Assembly (NCBI RefSeq): GCF_027579695.1
Contig: NC_083571.1
Location: 73,568,279-73,632,278, forward strand
Direction: 5' to 3'
DNA: 64,000 nucleotides
Source of the DNA: Neoarius graeffei
Taxonomy: Eukaryota; Chordata; Actinopteri; Siluriformes; Ariidae
Each line of letters opens with the position of its first letter. Within the stretch, counting starts at the first letter, position 1. The position numbers were made by a program, and so were the translations under genes. The notes below the pieces were generated by a model. The model saw only the letters and a program-made list of their open reading frames with translations. It ran no database searches and was not told the DNA's origin. This document shows positions 1 through 12,563 of the stretch, in pieces.

Positions 1-1025
1 TCAATATTTCCTACTATAAGCACCTAAATAAAATTATTAAAATTATAAAATATAATTATTAATCTGACAGTTGTGTACCATCCCATTGTAGCTTTCATCA
101 TCTTTTTCAAAAGAATTAGAATCAAGAATGCATGACATTGCAAAGAATATTATAGAGTCAGTGTGGACACAAAAGAAGGCAGTGGTGCATATGACGTCAC
201 ACATGCAGCACTGATTACCTACAAATTGATGCAATCTAATGGCGGACAAGCTTTTAGTGATTTTTGGAACAGAATTCAGATGCAAAAATTTCTTTTGAAC
301 AATTTTTTTATTTATCAGTGAACTTTACAACATATTTGGGCATATCACACACAGGAAAGTCTGAGATTTTATGATGTTATTTTCTAAAGACTAGGACTGT
401 AAAGATCAATAATATTTAAATAAAATACTTTTACTTGTACCGTACATAGTGAATGAGGAGGGACTTCAATGCCGAATGAAATTACCAAAAGGCTGACACT
501 TAGTCTACAGTACCATCAAGATGGTTACTGTAAAGTCTACCATATAAAGTGTCTTTTAGTTACAAATAAAAAAGACAATCATATCAGATCAAATCATATC
601 GTATGATATTATATATCATATCAATTTCAATATCTGGACCCAACCAGTGACTGCTACTGCTGAGAAAGGGCAGCTGACAATTACGGAAAGACCTCGTGAC
701 GACTTGGAGGCCTGAAGGATTCAGGTGAAGTTCCATTAAAATAAAAGTTTGCATCACAAAAAGCAGGGACTAATAAGTGATTGAATTATGGTTAACCATG
801 ATTTATCCAGGTACCGCCAGAGCTTTATTAACATATTTAACTAACATGTTCCTAACTTCCCTCTTTTAGCCAAAGAACACAAGAGTTTTACTTTATGAAT
901 AAAAAAAATGCAGATCTGTTTCACTCACCTCAGTTGGAATTTGCTATAATGAACCCTACATGAGCTACATTTGAGACAATGTTATATTTGCTACAATATT
1001 ATAGAACCTTGAACAGTTTTGGGGA

Positions 1026-1097
1026 GGTTCTACCTGAGATTTGAACTTTGATTACTGGATTCAGAGTCCAGAGTGCTAATCAGCACACTACGGAACT
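1026..1097 (-). pseudogene. tRNA-Gln(CTG)-derived pseudogene (copy A)
   Basis: On the minus strand a 72-nt stretch resembles vertebrate tRNA-Gln(CTG). It keeps the TTAGCAC segment, an intact anticodon arm (TCTGGACTCTGAATCCAG, anticodon CTG) and the T-loop GTTCAAATC. The acceptor and T stems carry mismatches, so it is a tRNA pseudogene or the head of an old SINE. It lies downstream of the SEA gene. Confidence 0.6.
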
Positions 1098-1692
1098 AAG
1101 ATGCCACCTGAGCTCCAACCTCCTCACAACCATTATGGCACTCAATCTTACAGCCAGCTTATAATATATACACCATACAGTGTATTGTGTATATTGTATT
1201 TTAAGAAATAATAAAATTGAATTACACAAATAAAGTGTGCAAAGTTTATTTCATAAAACATTTATAGTTATTGCACACTCCCATACACAATATATAAATT
1301 AGTGTACATACAAATGACGAGACATTGACATATTAGTTTATCCTGTTAACTATACATCTGTTTCAAGAATATTCCTATTGATTTAAATTGAATAAATGAA
1401 AGACAGCAATCAATAGGACTGTTTAGAAGTGGAGAAATGTTCAGGTATGTCATCACCATCATTAAATCCTCAGTTTCATAATTTAAAATATGTGTTTTTC
1501 TCATGAAAGCAGATATTGTTTATAAAAACACCCGATTCCATTTAGCATATGAATTAAATATTAATCAGTAAAAAGCAAACATACATGTTACTGTTTGTGG
1601 TTACAAAAGGACCTACTTACAACAGTAGAATAGGTTGAAATGTTAAATAGCGTTGTTAAGTTATTGTGTGTGTTTTCTGATCAGGCTTAGAG

Positions 1693-4617
1693 CTAACAGT
1701 GCAATGCCGCTGAAAGTAGAAGTGGTAGAAGAGACATCCATATCATGGAAAGTGAGCTGGCAATCAATGGTGGCATGGAATTACCTGCAAAATATAAACA
1801 TACATGAAATGAAATGTACACAAATACATACTTAAACCTAAAAATATACAAGAAATTTGAGTTTGGATTATTTACAATTAATAAGCACTAATTAATAAAT
1901 AACACAGTAATTTCTTCGCATGTTGATACTCACTAATAACATGCGTGACATTGATGGAGTTTGGCTCAACAGGAAAGGTCAAGCTGCTAACTCCTTTGGC
2001 AAGGACGTCTTTCACTTTGGTGTCAGTCACGTTAGCACCAGAAAGGAAAGACATGAGGCTGTGTGTCACAATAGAACCATTCCTGAAATTGCACAAACAA
2101 AGAGATACAGGTTAAAATTCAACCATTAATCAACAAAGAAACAAACATTCAGAGCCATATCTGCCTTCTTACCTGAACTGGAAGATTTGCATGAGATGGA
2201 AGTTTTTAAAGGCTTTCTTGTACAATGGTTCAATCTAAGAAGAAGAAGATGAATTCGGTGATCAAAAACCCACAGATAAAATGGTTTGTTATTTAGCCAT
2301 AGATAAAGTTAGCAATAATAACTAATATGCGAAGACACTTACAAATGCTCTAAATCATATTCAAATTGTGTTATGTCAATTGAATTGGATTTCACTGAAA
2401 TTGAACGTGAAAATTGGAACAAAAGGGCAAAAGTCACACATGTCCTGCACACACACTGTGAACAGAAATGCATGATTAGAACCAGATGCGTTCTTCGGGT
2501 TGTCTTATATGGCAATAGAAGTGTTTGTGTGGCAAAATCTCTCATGTTTAGCAGAATTAAATAAATTGGAATGGTGGCATTATCTGGAAAACATACCTCA
2601 CGAGTGACTTTTTCAGCTTTGTCTTTAAATTGTTTAGAATTTGGGTTAGCCAGTGCTGGCACAAAGGTTTCCTTGATGCGGAAGATCAATGTGAAAACTT
2701 CAGTTACTGGTGCATTTGTTGTAGTTGTGCCAGCTGTGTTCGGGGGCGAAGTCTTGCCCACTGTAAGGTTGATATCATCTGTGATTGCGGGTGAAGTCAC
2801 ATCCATTGTGGGGTCGATCTCAGCTGTGCTTGCGGGTGAAGTCGGGTCCACTGCAGAGCCCACCTGAGCTGCACTTAGGGCTGAAGTCATGACCATTGAA
2901 GATGATTAGAATAGAATAGTGGACCATAACAAAGTTGAAATCAAAATTAGAAACTGATGCTGATTACAAGGCAATGTGCTTCATAAAGCTCAGCTGAATC
3001 ACAGATCTGTTTAATCTATGATTTTAATCTTTGAGGTAAACTGCAGAGTCAGGGGCGGCTCATATCAATGGACTATCAGGATTAACTGCCCCCCCCCCCC
3101 CCAAAAAAAAAAGGTAAAAGAAAAATAAATATAAGGTTCCATTTTTTAAGCATTCACATGACCTCATCTGTGATTAATAAACATTTTAAAGAGTATTCTT
3201 TGTGATTTTTTTAGACCGAGTGTAACAGCACCACTGCCAGAATGATGTGAAGCGAGGCTGTGGGTGAACTGGAACTTGCCCAGTGCTGAAGGCAGGGATA
3301 CGCTCTACTGGAGGTGCATACAGCCAATCAGTGCCAGTGTATAACATGACTACACAGTGTGACACACCCACTGAGTTTTGAGCCCCATTGGGTTAATATA
3401 TTCTAGTCCATGTTGGTGACGTTTCCGTAACACGTCGCCAGGAGGCGCAGTACAGACTCACTCACAGGTGGAATGAATGTGAATGAAGAGGATTATTTAC
3501 TCTATCATTAATCTTCCACGAAAATAATTTTGGAGGAGAAACTGAAAGTTAACGGACTGAGCACATCTATATCAAAGTACAAATTACATAAAAGGAGAAA
3601 TGAAAAAACTAAGTTTTGTGGGGTTTTTTTTTGCTTGAATTAAAGGGTTAGAACTTTTCTGTGTACTCTTTTTGTTATTCAGATGAAACACATTTCAATT
3701 TCAAATGCCAAAAGTTATATATAAACTTTTAAATTATATATAAATTATAGATGTTATTCCCTGCCCCTCCACATAGATGTTATTCCCTGCCCCTCCACCT
3801 TTTTAAATGCTGGAAGTAAACAATGTTAATAAAAAGAAAGCAGTGTGTATTTTCCATGGAACATTTGGAATATTTCTCCTCTATATTACTCTTCTCTGTT
3901 TGACCAACTGCAACATTTCCTGAGTATAGATCATCAGATGTGATCTGCAAATGACAAGAACTATCTCAAATAAGGACTTGATGGATGACATCAAGACAGC
4001 GTTTCAACCCAACCATTGGGACATAATGATATTCAAATTAAATTAATCGACTTATTAAAGCAGGATATGTCACAAATATGACCATCAGCAGATATATCCA
4101 GTTAGGCATTGCTGAGCTACCACCATCATGCTGTTTACACAATGAAACCTTCTGAAATAATCTGTCTCACGATCATTCTGAAAGGCACACTTAGTCTGTT
4201 TCTATACTTCAGTACAGATATGCATCTAAGTGAAAACAAGACACTGATAAGTTCTTTGTGATAAAAGGCCAAGCACTCAACACGAGATATCAGGATAAAT
4301 CAATAGATCGCTCACTATTCATCGCAGAATTCATCGACGAATGAAGATAAACGTTAGAACCAAGAGCAAGTTTGACAATTTTGTGGTTTACTGCCAGTGT
4401 TATTGTGTCACAAATGTCACAGTTCTCGAGGAACTTTAGTATAATGTGTAAACTGACAATACTTACATTTAAAAAATAACCTAAAAATTAATCTACAATG
4501 CTATTTCTAGCAAATATATTTCAGCAGGATAATAGAAATGACGACAGAAACTGAGATGAAGTTCAGTGAACACTTACCAATCAGACACAAAACGGCCAGT
4601 ATAATCTTCCTGTCCAT
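1693..4617 (-). CDS. SEA-domain, Thr/Pro-rich, probably GPI-anchored surface protein (copy A)
   Basis: Five coding exons on the minus strand: 4617-4578, 2880-2597, 2234-2173, 2082-1934 and 1784-1693 (stop TAG). All introns are GT-AG and the reading frame is kept through every junction, giving 208 aa. Residues 1-19 form a classic signal peptide, starting MDRKIILAVLCLI across the first splice. Residues 20-72 are Ser/Thr/Pro-rich with a degenerate repeat of about 15 residues. Residues about 75-178 match the SEA fold, including NGSIVT at 130-135, close to the SEA self-cleavage motif G-S-V-V-V. Residues 179-208 are a small-residue spacer followed by a hydrophobic tail with no charged residues, as in GPI-attachment signals. 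A single-pass anchor is the alternative. A 5'-UTR acceptor lies at 4632/4633. I infer a small mucin-like glycoprotein at the cell surface; no gene name is recognised. Confidence 0.85.
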
Positions 4618-5469
4618 GGTGTTGTTTACAACCTGCAAGTCAATTATATATCAGATTATATATCAGCTATGCAAGCAAAGTGTCTCTGTGGCTGTATAAA
4701 TCTTATCTTACATATCTTCCCTGTTTTATTATTACTGTTGTCATTTTCCCCCTATTTTATTTCTATTTTATTTATTTTCAATATGTATTCATACATGGTT
4801 TTTTATTAATGCTCTTGCTTTTCCATTTTCATCTCATCTCATTATCTCTAGCCGCTTTATCCTTCTACAGCACTGTAAAAAATGTCCGTAATTAAAAGGT
4901 ACGAACTACCGTATTCTTAGGAGGGAATTTTCCGTAATATTATTCTACGGATGATTTACCCGTATTTTGAAGAACGCAATGCATTGTGGGAGAGACTGTC
5001 TTCAGAGGGAACGCAGCCGCCGCTTGCTCGCTCTCTGCTGTCTGAGTGAGTTGGAGTACTGCACTTCTGTGGTAAATAGTATTATTAACTAGACCGGACA
5101 ATTCCCCGGGGGAAATTGTGAGAGGATGCAGTGCGCGAAGCAATTCGCTCACGCATGTTCGCTGGCCGTGAATGTGTGACCCGCAATGACGTTTCAATGC
5201 AATGATTATGTGTGTGCTTGAGACAGCAGCCGTCATGAAGAAGAGCTATTCAACAGTATGACCAAAGTGACTACAGGCGGAAATTAGCATGTACTGCTAT
5301 AACCTGGGACAGACATCTGTCCTTACCACAAGGATAATGTTTAATTTGTGCACTGTCCCTTTTAAAAATAAAATAAACTCTAAACTCTAAGAAGAGTGTT
5401 TGTAGTTTGTATGTACGAACAGAAGTGTTCCTAATAAAGTGGGCGGCTAAGGTGAGGCCTGTCGGCTGC

Positions 5470-6600
5470 CCTCCTCTCAGTTTCTCAGAGCAGCGGATGT
5501 TTGAAAAAGTGCTTTTTTTTTCCAATTAATTCCATAGAAATGAATGGGTTTTTTTTGGGACAAGTGTGACTACTACTTTTGAAAAAATTATGTCTGTAGT
5601 GTGAAATTTGTGGCTGAAAACAGTTTAAGTTTGAAATTTTGAGCATGATTTGTGTTTGTGCTTGAGACAGCTTTTCCCTCTGCCCCGTCACTGGCCCCAA
5701 TTGGCATGGTGACGGGCCTGAACAGGAGAGTTAAGAAACACACACAAGATTATGTCAGGTGTCTACTGTGTTTTGCAAAGAGTAGGCCTCGAACAATCAC
5801 AAATAACTCGACAACGAAAGCAGCTATTCACAAAATTCTTTCACAGTGAGCGCTAGAAGGGTCTCCTGAATAAAATGATGTATTTTTTTGTTTGTATTGT
5901 TAAAAATGAGGACGCTACAGGGAGTTAAAAACGAGTGACTTTTCAGCAACGTTTATACTGGGAGTCAATGAGGCCGCTCACCTGTGCTCTCCTCACTTTG
6001 AGGCTTGTCATTCAAAAACCGTAAATCCTATCGTTTAGGTAGACACATTGTGTGAATCAGGACAAGTTTTCCTACTACTTTTGAGAAAATCATGTCTGTA
6101 GAGTGAAATTTGTGGCTGAAAACAGAGTTTAAGCGAGAAAGTTTGACCTTTTTTTTGAAGCCGCCTACACTCTAAGCTTAACGACCCTCACTGGTGTGTA
6201 ACGCAATAGACACCCATTCAAAAGCCGGATTTTCTCCCAGAAACCACATGGCGTTTGAACCGGGCCTGATCCGAAAGTGTAAAACCTAGCAGAAAAGTTG
6301 AATGCCAGATCCACAGAGGAGAAGTTTTCCTACGTTTTAGAGTTTGAATCATGTCTCTAGGTGAAAGCATGCCAGAGCAGTGGATGTTTGAAAAACATTG
6401 AAAAAGTGCTTTTTTTTCAATTAATTCCATAGAAATGAATGGAGTTTTTTGGGGCGATTTTTTCGCGACTACGTCGCGAAAAAATCGTATTCTATAGAGA
6501 AAAGTAATAGCATAGCGAGTCCGATCGAGCCGCACGTTTTGATATATTGTTTGTCTGTGTGCGACGTACGGTTATTGAGTTATTCGAAATCAAAATTTGC
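5470..6600. repeat. Dispersed repeat with duplicated internal modules
   Basis: Two modules occur twice. One, containing tgtttgaaaaagtgcttttt and an AT-rich stretch with ccatagaaatgaatgg, is at 5490-5560 and 6375-6455. The other, containing gtgaaatttgtggctgaaaa, is at 5570-5640 and 6073-6135. I see no convincing coding content and do not recognise the family. Confidence 0.5.
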
Positions 6601-6669
6601 GTAGGAATAAGAAGAAGAAGAAGAAGAAAAATACGTAGAAGAACAATAGTTGCAGTGCTTTGCACTGCA

Positions 6670-6701
6670 ACCTATGGGCTCCCCTAGGGGAGCCCATAGG
6701 T
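6670..6701. repeat. Perfect 32-bp palindrome
   Basis: The sequence equals its own reverse complement, centred on CCCCTAGGGG. It is flanked on both sides by related TGCAGTGC/GCACTGCA inverted segments, so it can form a long hairpin. An AAG-type microsatellite precedes it at about 6607-6630. Confidence 0.85.
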
Positions 6702-6908
6702 TGCTGTGCTGCAGCACTGCATCCTAATAATAAGTTACACAGTTAATCAAATCATCTTTGTATGTAGTTCAATTTAATCGGCTACAGCCTGGAATCATGT
6801 CGTGAGTCTAGTCTTTTTTAATATCTTCCACGACACAGCTATCAGAGCGGTCAAGATTACCAGCCAACTTGTGATGTCTTAATAGGCTAGGATCTACATC
6901 TCGTAAAT

Positions 6909-7965
6909 CAGGGGCGATTCTAGCATCTGATCTTTGGGGGTGCTTAGCCCCCAGAGCTGACAGAGACACCTGGCTTGAACGACAGTGTTTCCACGTTTAT
7001 TCCGCATTTAGACTAGACTTAACTAGACAAGAAGACTAGACTAGACAAGACTAGACTTATGCAATGTTTTAACAGAAGCTGACCCAATAAACTATGATAT
7101 CTACACATTTACAGCCACTGACACAAATATTTACGTTATATTTTTAACTAAACAAGACCTACTACTGCATTTGTAATATTGGAGCTATTCATTTTGAACA
7201 GTGGTAATTGTTAATTAATGTGTTATTGTGTATTGTGTAATAATAGTGTGTATTATTATGATTTTACATTAGTTTACATTAGTTTATATTTTTTGTTATA
7301 TTTGTTATATTTTGGTAGTGTTCTTTTGAAAACGTAGGCTATATCCAAACCACACTCACTGTCCCCCCAGACAATGACCAGGGTTTGGATTTGTGAATGA
7401 TAAGCAAACGTAAACGCTATGTTACATTAAATAAAACTGAGTAACACACGGTGGTCTAGCACCGTAGCACTTGTACAGCTCTGCACAAAAGTATCTCGAT
7501 ATGGATGATAAATGTTGTTTTTATCATTCTATTCATAGACCAGGGAACATCAATATTTCATTATGCATATTATTGTGTTGTGTTTAACAATTGTAATTCC
7601 AGTCCGTACCTTCACATCTCGCTATGCCAGTAATACTCAGGTGCTACTTCGAGTTCCTCATCGGTGTGGAATCCAGTTTAAAAAAAAACCCACCATGTCG
7701 TAGCAAGCACTCGCGCAGGCAGGCAACCCAATCAGAGGGGACGCAAGGAGGAGAGGTATTTTACTGCTCGTAGAACTATCACGTAACAGGTGAATTCAAG
7801 AACACACACACGCCCGCGCACACATTCATTGCGCAGTGCGCAAGGGCGCTTATTTCTGAAAATTACGTCCAAAAGCAGTGTTTTTGAGGGTGCTGAGCTA
7901 GGAGGTGCTGAGCTCGTTTTTGGGGGTGCTTGAGCACCCCCAAAAATAGGCTAAACACGCCCCTG
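6909..7965. mobile_element. Non-autonomous hAT element
   Basis: Short inverted ends (CAGGGGCG ... CGCCCCTG) are flanked by a perfect 8-bp duplication TCGTAAAT (6901-6908 and 7966-7973), diagnostic of hAT. No transposase is visible inside. It is nested in the CACTA element upstream of its transposase. Confidence 0.85.
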
Positions 7966-8134
7966 TCGTAAATGTAGGGTTTCGGATTTCTATAGACTTA
8001 CAACATACGTTATAGTTTTGTCTACATTATCATGACTCTGTTGTCCTGTTTCACTTTTACTTAATTTTTAGCGTCCACAATCCGTTTGGCCGCCCAAGTT
8101 GCTAGCTAAGTTAGCTCAGCAAGGCTCATGTTGG

Positions 8135-8204
8135 TAACTGAACAGACGGTTAATAGCTATATTGCCGTTAACGAGAATATAGCTATTAACCGTCTATTCA
8201 GTTA
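8135..8204. promoter_or_regulatory. Long inverted repeat just upstream of the transposase start
   Basis: Two 29-bp arms (8135-8163 and 8176-8204, one mismatch) with a 12-bp loop end 41 bp before the start codon. It would form a strong stem in the 5' leader or a cruciform in DNA. Its function is unknown. Confidence 0.6.
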
Positions 8205-8245
8205 AAATCAAGTTGGACTTGCCACAGTCCCATTTGCCTGCCACC

Positions 8246-10912
8246 ATGCTGACCTGTAGCATATGTGGTTTTAAGTCTGTGTCATCCACGGAATATGTCA
8301 GTCACTGCAGAACACACAGACACCTGAACAACGTGCGTATGTCATGTGCGCTTAGAGATTGTGGTAGTAGATTTTCTTCTTTCAACAGCCTCGCCGTTCA
8401 CATGTCACGAACCCATCCTGAGAGAAGTGTTAGGCAAACTTGGAACCGCAGTGTGTCTGTGCCTTTAAAGTGTTCATTCAATTATTGCACGAGAGAATAT
8501 GTAGAGCTTAAACAGCTGGTGTCTCACTTAAATGACCACATCCAAGAAGGTCTCCATGTTGTGTGCCCGTTTGATGGCTGTGGTCGTACTTTTAATGTGA
8601 AGACCTCTCTCTCATCCCATATTTCCAGGATTCATCGTGGGTGGAACACGACCCAAATATCTTCCATTTATTTATCAGATGTACAGGCTCGTCTTACAGA
8701 CAGCACACCAGAGGTCAGTACATATGTGAGTACAGATCCCGACACTGATGTACACAGTCAGGTATGTCAGGGTAATACAGACAATGACAAAAATGCACAA
8801 GATAGGTTCATTGAAAATCTGGCCCTGTTTTGTTTAGGTTTACAGACTAAATACTTAGTTCCAGCCTCTACTATTTCAGAAATTGTCAATGAAATGAAAA
8901 CACTGCAGGATGTGCAGCAGGAATTCACAATGGGAGTTTTGGGCTTAAAATTGGAACAGTATGGTGTCCAACGTGAAACCTTACTAAGTCTGGGACAGAG
9001 CGTATACGAACAGAGCCCTTTGCATGCAGCCTTATGTGCCAGTGGGCCTTTAACAACACACCACCGCAGGCTGCAATACTTTAAGTCTCACTTTAATTAT
9101 GTTCACCCTGTGGAAGTGACACTGGGGTACAATGACAGTGGGAAGAGGCGACACTACCATTATGTTCCTTTACTTGACAGTCTCAGGGCAATGTTGAAAA
9201 AGCTGATGCACAGTGGTGACCTTGCTGAACATGGTAGGCCTATACATGTATTTCGTGATTTTACTGATGGGCATGTTGTTAGGTCAAATGAGATGTTTGC
9301 CACAGACCCAGACAGTTTAAAGGTGATGCTTTTTCAGGATGCTTTTGAAGTAGCTAACCCTCTTGGATCTGCCAAGCAAAAGCACAAAATTTTAGCTGTG
9401 TATTTCACTCTTGGTAATTTACATCCACATCTGAGATCAACAGTTGATCAGATTCAATTAGTACTGCTTTGTTCAGAGAAAGACTATAAATATTTTGGCG
9501 TGGACAAGGTTTTCAGGGAGCTTGTGTCAGATTTGGGTGAATTGGAGGAAAAGGGCATCTCCTTTGAGGATAAGACATTGAAAGGCACTGTTGCATGCAT
9601 TATGGGAGATAATCTGGGTTCCCACATGATTGGAGGGTTCACAGAAAATTTTAGTTGTGCTGAGTATTTCTGTAGGTACTGTCTTGTCACAAGACCCGCG
9701 TTTTTGGCCAATCCTCTCACAGTTTTCACTCCAAGAGATCCTACTGAGTATAATGACTCTGTGCAGTTTCTGGAGAGTCACCCAGATGTGACCACACATC
9801 AGGGCATTAAAGGCAACAGTGTGTTTAACAAACTGTCACATTTTCATGTCTGTCAGCCTGGACTGCTGCCCTGTTTAGCGCATGATTTGTTCGAGGGTGT
9901 TGTGGACTATGATCTGGCAATGTATTTGCAGTACTTAATTAAGAACGAGAAGTGGTTTAGTTACAAGTTATTAAATGAAAGACTCACTTCATTTCCAGGT
10001 GAAAGCAGTAACAAGCCAAATGCTATTCCAAACAAAGGAACAAAACTTGGTGGCCATGCAGCCCAGAACAAGTGGTTATTGCAGTTCCTGCCCATTTTGG
10101 TGTATGATAAAATTGCAGATGCTGATAATGCTGTCTGGCAGGCGTGTCTTCTTCTCAGGGAGTTAGTTGAAGTTGTCTGTGCACCTACCCTTTCAGAGTC
10201 CCAGATTGCATACATGAAGGTACTGACTGAAGAGTATGTGGAAATGAGGCAGGAGTTGTTCCCACATTCCCCTCTGAGACCAAAACACCACTATCTTTTG
10301 CACTATGCAGATTTGAGTTTACATTTTGGTCCTCTCATACACACATGGACGATGCGCTTTGAAAGCAAACATAGCTATTTTAAAAGATGCACTAGGTCAA
10401 GTCAAAACTTCAAGAATGTCACAAAGTCACTTGCGAATAGGCATCAGCTGTTTCAAGCTTATCAGAGTCAGGGAAATTTATTCAGCTCCCAGGTTCAGGT
10501 GTCAGACTCCACACGGTTCTATCCACAGCTGTATGATGCTAGCATAAGGGCAGCTGTTGCAGATTTTGGACTAGACTCCTCCAACTCCATTGTCACAGAC
10601 AAAGTACAAGTTAAAGGGACCAAGTATGCAAATGGTATGCTTGTGATACAGGAATATACCAAAGGACAACTGCAGTTGGGTGAAATAGCCAGCATTCTGA
10701 TCAAATGTGAAAAAACTGTCCTGCTTTTGCTACAGGGGAAAACTGCCAGCTGGGTACCTGAGATTGGTGTCTATGAAATGGAAAAAAATGGTTCAGAAAC
10801 TCTTTCTTGTAAAACCCTTGACAGTCTCAGTGATTATTCTCCACTGTCCTTTTACCACAGAGGTGCAAGGTTGCTCTCGCCACTCAGGCATCTTCCACAA
10901 TGGAGGTTGTGA
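8246..10912 (+). CDS. EnSpm/CACTA transposase with N-terminal C2H2 zinc fingers
   Basis: An 888-aa single-exon ORF. I take ATG 8246 as the start because it sits in a perfect GCCACCATG context; the frame is open a little farther upstream, but only from a TTG. Four C2H2 fingers occupy residues about 4-24, 34-58, 76-98 and 107-131 (CX2C or CX4C with HX3-4H). The rest matches the EnSpm/TNP2-like core: a KHKILAVYFTLGNLHPHLRS-type segment, then MGDNLGSHMIGGF, a CX2C-containing segment, and CLAHDLFEGVVDYDL, which corresponds to the family's HDLLEGV motif. It would bind element ends and catalyse excision and insertion. It has no frameshift or stop. Its last 13 nt overlap the start of the SAM ORF. Confidence 0.85.
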   Translation: MLTCSICGFKSVSSTEYVSHCRTHRHLNNVRMSCALRDCGSRFSSFNSLAVHMSRTHPERSVRQTWNRSVSVPLKCSFNYCTREYVELKQLVSHLNDHIQEGLHVVCPFDGCGRTFNVKTSLSSHISRIHRGWNTTQISSIYLSDVQARLTDSTPEVSTYVSTDPDTDVHSQVCQGNTDNDKNAQDRFIENLALFCLGLQTKYLVPASTISEIVNEMKTLQDVQQEFTMGVLGLKLEQYGVQRETLLSLGQSVYEQSPLHAALCASGPLTTHHRRLQYFKSHFNYVHPVEVTLGYNDSGKRRHYHYVPLLDSLRAMLKKLMHSGDLAEHGRPIHVFRDFTDGHVVRSNEMFATDPDSLKVMLFQDAFEVANPLGSAKQKHKILAVYFTLGNLHPHLRSTVDQIQLVLLCSEKDYKYFGVDKVFRELVSDLGELEEKGISFEDKTLKGTVACIMGDNLGSHMIGGFTENFSCAEYFCRYCLVTRPAFLANPLTVFTPRDPTEYNDSVQFLESHPDVTTHQGIKGNSVFNKLSHFHVCQPGLLPCLAHDLFEGVVDYDLAMYLQYLIKNEKWFSYKLLNERLTSFPGESSNKPNAIPNKGTKLGGHAAQNKWLLQFLPILVYDKIADADNAVWQACLLLRELVEVVCAPTLSESQIAYMKVLTEEYVEMRQELFPHSPLRPKHHYLLHYADLSLHFGPLIHTWTMRFESKHSYFKRCTRSSQNFKNVTKSLANRHQLFQAYQSQGNLFSSQVQVSDSTRFYPQLYDASIRAAVADFGLDSSNSIVTDKVQVKGTKYANGMLVIQEYTKGQLQLGEIASILIKCEKTVLLLLQGKTASWVPEIGVYEMEKNGSETLSCKTLDSLSDYSPLSFYHRGARLLSPLRHLPQWRL

Positions 10913-11340
10913 AGAATGTTATAACAAGGGCCATGCCTGTACTAACAACTGACGTCATAGAAGAGCTGATGGATCATCTAAAACATATTGGTGTTAACAG
11001 CATTGATGATATGCAATACCTAACCAGCGAAGACTTGGATGGCATTTTGCCTCCAATTCAAAGGAGGCGGTTAATTCAAGCCTTCACTGCAGGTAAGTGT
11101 TTACTTTTATTATACTGTAAACCAAATACACTATATTGCGAAGTGTTCTGCTTGGAAAAAAACTTTGTGTATGCCTCTGATCATCTGCCTTGTCAGATCT
11201 ATCTGTTGCGATGGCAACATGGGCTGGGACAGGTTGATTCACTGCTTTGCCCCGCATTGCTGCTTGCAGCTATATTTATTCAACTTTTAGTCCATGGGCC
11301 AGGACCCAAAAATTCACATATTGGTACCACCTGAGGTGGC

Positions 11341-12150
11341 AAAATCTATCATTGATTTTTTGTAATCCTCTATGTCTGAGGGACATTATTTGGTATGATA
11401 GCCCTCTCTAAGTGGTAGCCGTCTTATATTTTTACTAGCTTTTATAACGCTACCCAGTGCAGTTTGCAATACATGCCTATGTATGGGTATAGGTGTATGA
11501 AAGTATGTGGGATGATGGGATATGTTTTCATCTGTGTTATATAACATGTAGACATCATAGGCATGTAGAAAATATACAGTTATATATCAATCACACCCTT
11601 TTCCCGTAATATAACATAGGGATAGATTGAGGCAGAAGACTGTAACAGGATGGGTCAAATTCCAAGTCTTGCTATATCACATCTGGAGAGTATGTGCCTT
11701 CAGAAAATATATGGGCTTGATAGCTTAATGTACATAACTATTTTAGGCCTGAAACCCATAATTGACCAATGTATTTGAATGAAAATCAATGCATTTCAAT
11801 GTGATAAAATGTACATTACAAACCAAAGGTATAGAGGCATGTTAGAAGCTGGAAGATGTTTCAATGCACATAACATTTTATCTAGAGCATAGACCTTAGA
11901 AAATAAATGGGTTTTATAGCTTAATACACAATTCACAGCTATTTTAGGCCCGAAACTATTGAAAATTAATGCATTTCAATGTAATGCAAAGTGCATTGCA
12001 GAACTAAGGAAGAGAGGAATGTGGGAAGTTGGGAGATGTTTCAATGCACATTAGATAACAGAGTATAGACTTTTAGAAAATATATGGGTAAGATAGCTTA
12101 ATACACATTACACAGCTATTTTAGACCTGACATTTTCTTGAGTGCTACAC
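11341..12150. other. Intronic sequence with diverged internal repeats
   Basis: No coding content is seen. Degenerate repeats of about 175-180 bp recur from 11700 to 12130, each containing variants of tttcaatgcacat, atgggcttgatagcttaat and cagctattttaggcc. Confidence 0.4.
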
Positions 12151-12158
12151 ACAGTAAA

Positions 12159-12563
12159 TTATACAATAATATGGAGGAAGGCAAGGCCCCTCTCTCCCAA
12201 AAACTGAATTACAGCAACAACTCTTCTCAAAACGTCCCGCCAGTATTGCCTTTCTCCATCAATTTGTTTGACAAGATCAGAATCAATTCTTCCTGTGTCT
12301 TTGGAACGACTGTGTAATGCTAACATGCAAGCCCTATGCTCCTCACTCCTCTCATGCTCACCGATACGCTCAGAATGTTTCCAATCAGAAAACCCGTTGA
12401 CAAACGCATTGTGCTTACTTGAGAACAGTTTGCAAGCAAAACAATAGATGCAACCAGAGGAAGGAGAGTAAAGGAGCCACTGCCTTGTCACAGACTGACC
12501 ATTAGGTAGAGAGCGTTTGATTAAGGAATTTGTGAAACTCCTAGTGATGGCCAAAAGCTGCAA
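12159..12563 (-). pseudogene. hAT-type transposase N-terminal fragment (TTF/ZMYM1-like)
   Basis: A 134-codon open stretch with the zinc-binding pattern of TTF-type fingers: RQWLLYSPSSGCIYCFACKL, then GFSDWKHSERIGEHERSEEH and the following R...YWRDVLRRVVAVI..LGERGLAF segment. This matches the N-terminus of ZMYM1-like hAT transposases. The catalytic core is absent. It is antisense within the intron of the SAM ORF. Confidence 0.6.

Noticed and set aside
2339-2596. Extension of SEA exon 2 as one long ORF
   Set aside because: The coding frame leaves the exon at a strong GTATGT donor; downstream residues are not SEA-like and are not conserved in copy B.
2571-2867. 98-codon plus-strand ORF, duplicated at 44196-44492
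   Set aside because: Antisense of SEA-gene exon 2; it is open on both strands because of the Thr/Pro repeat.
8213-8245. Earlier start for the zinc-finger transposase
   Set aside because: The codon there is TTG and the stretch lies beside a hairpin; the ATG at 8246 has a perfect GCCACCATG context.
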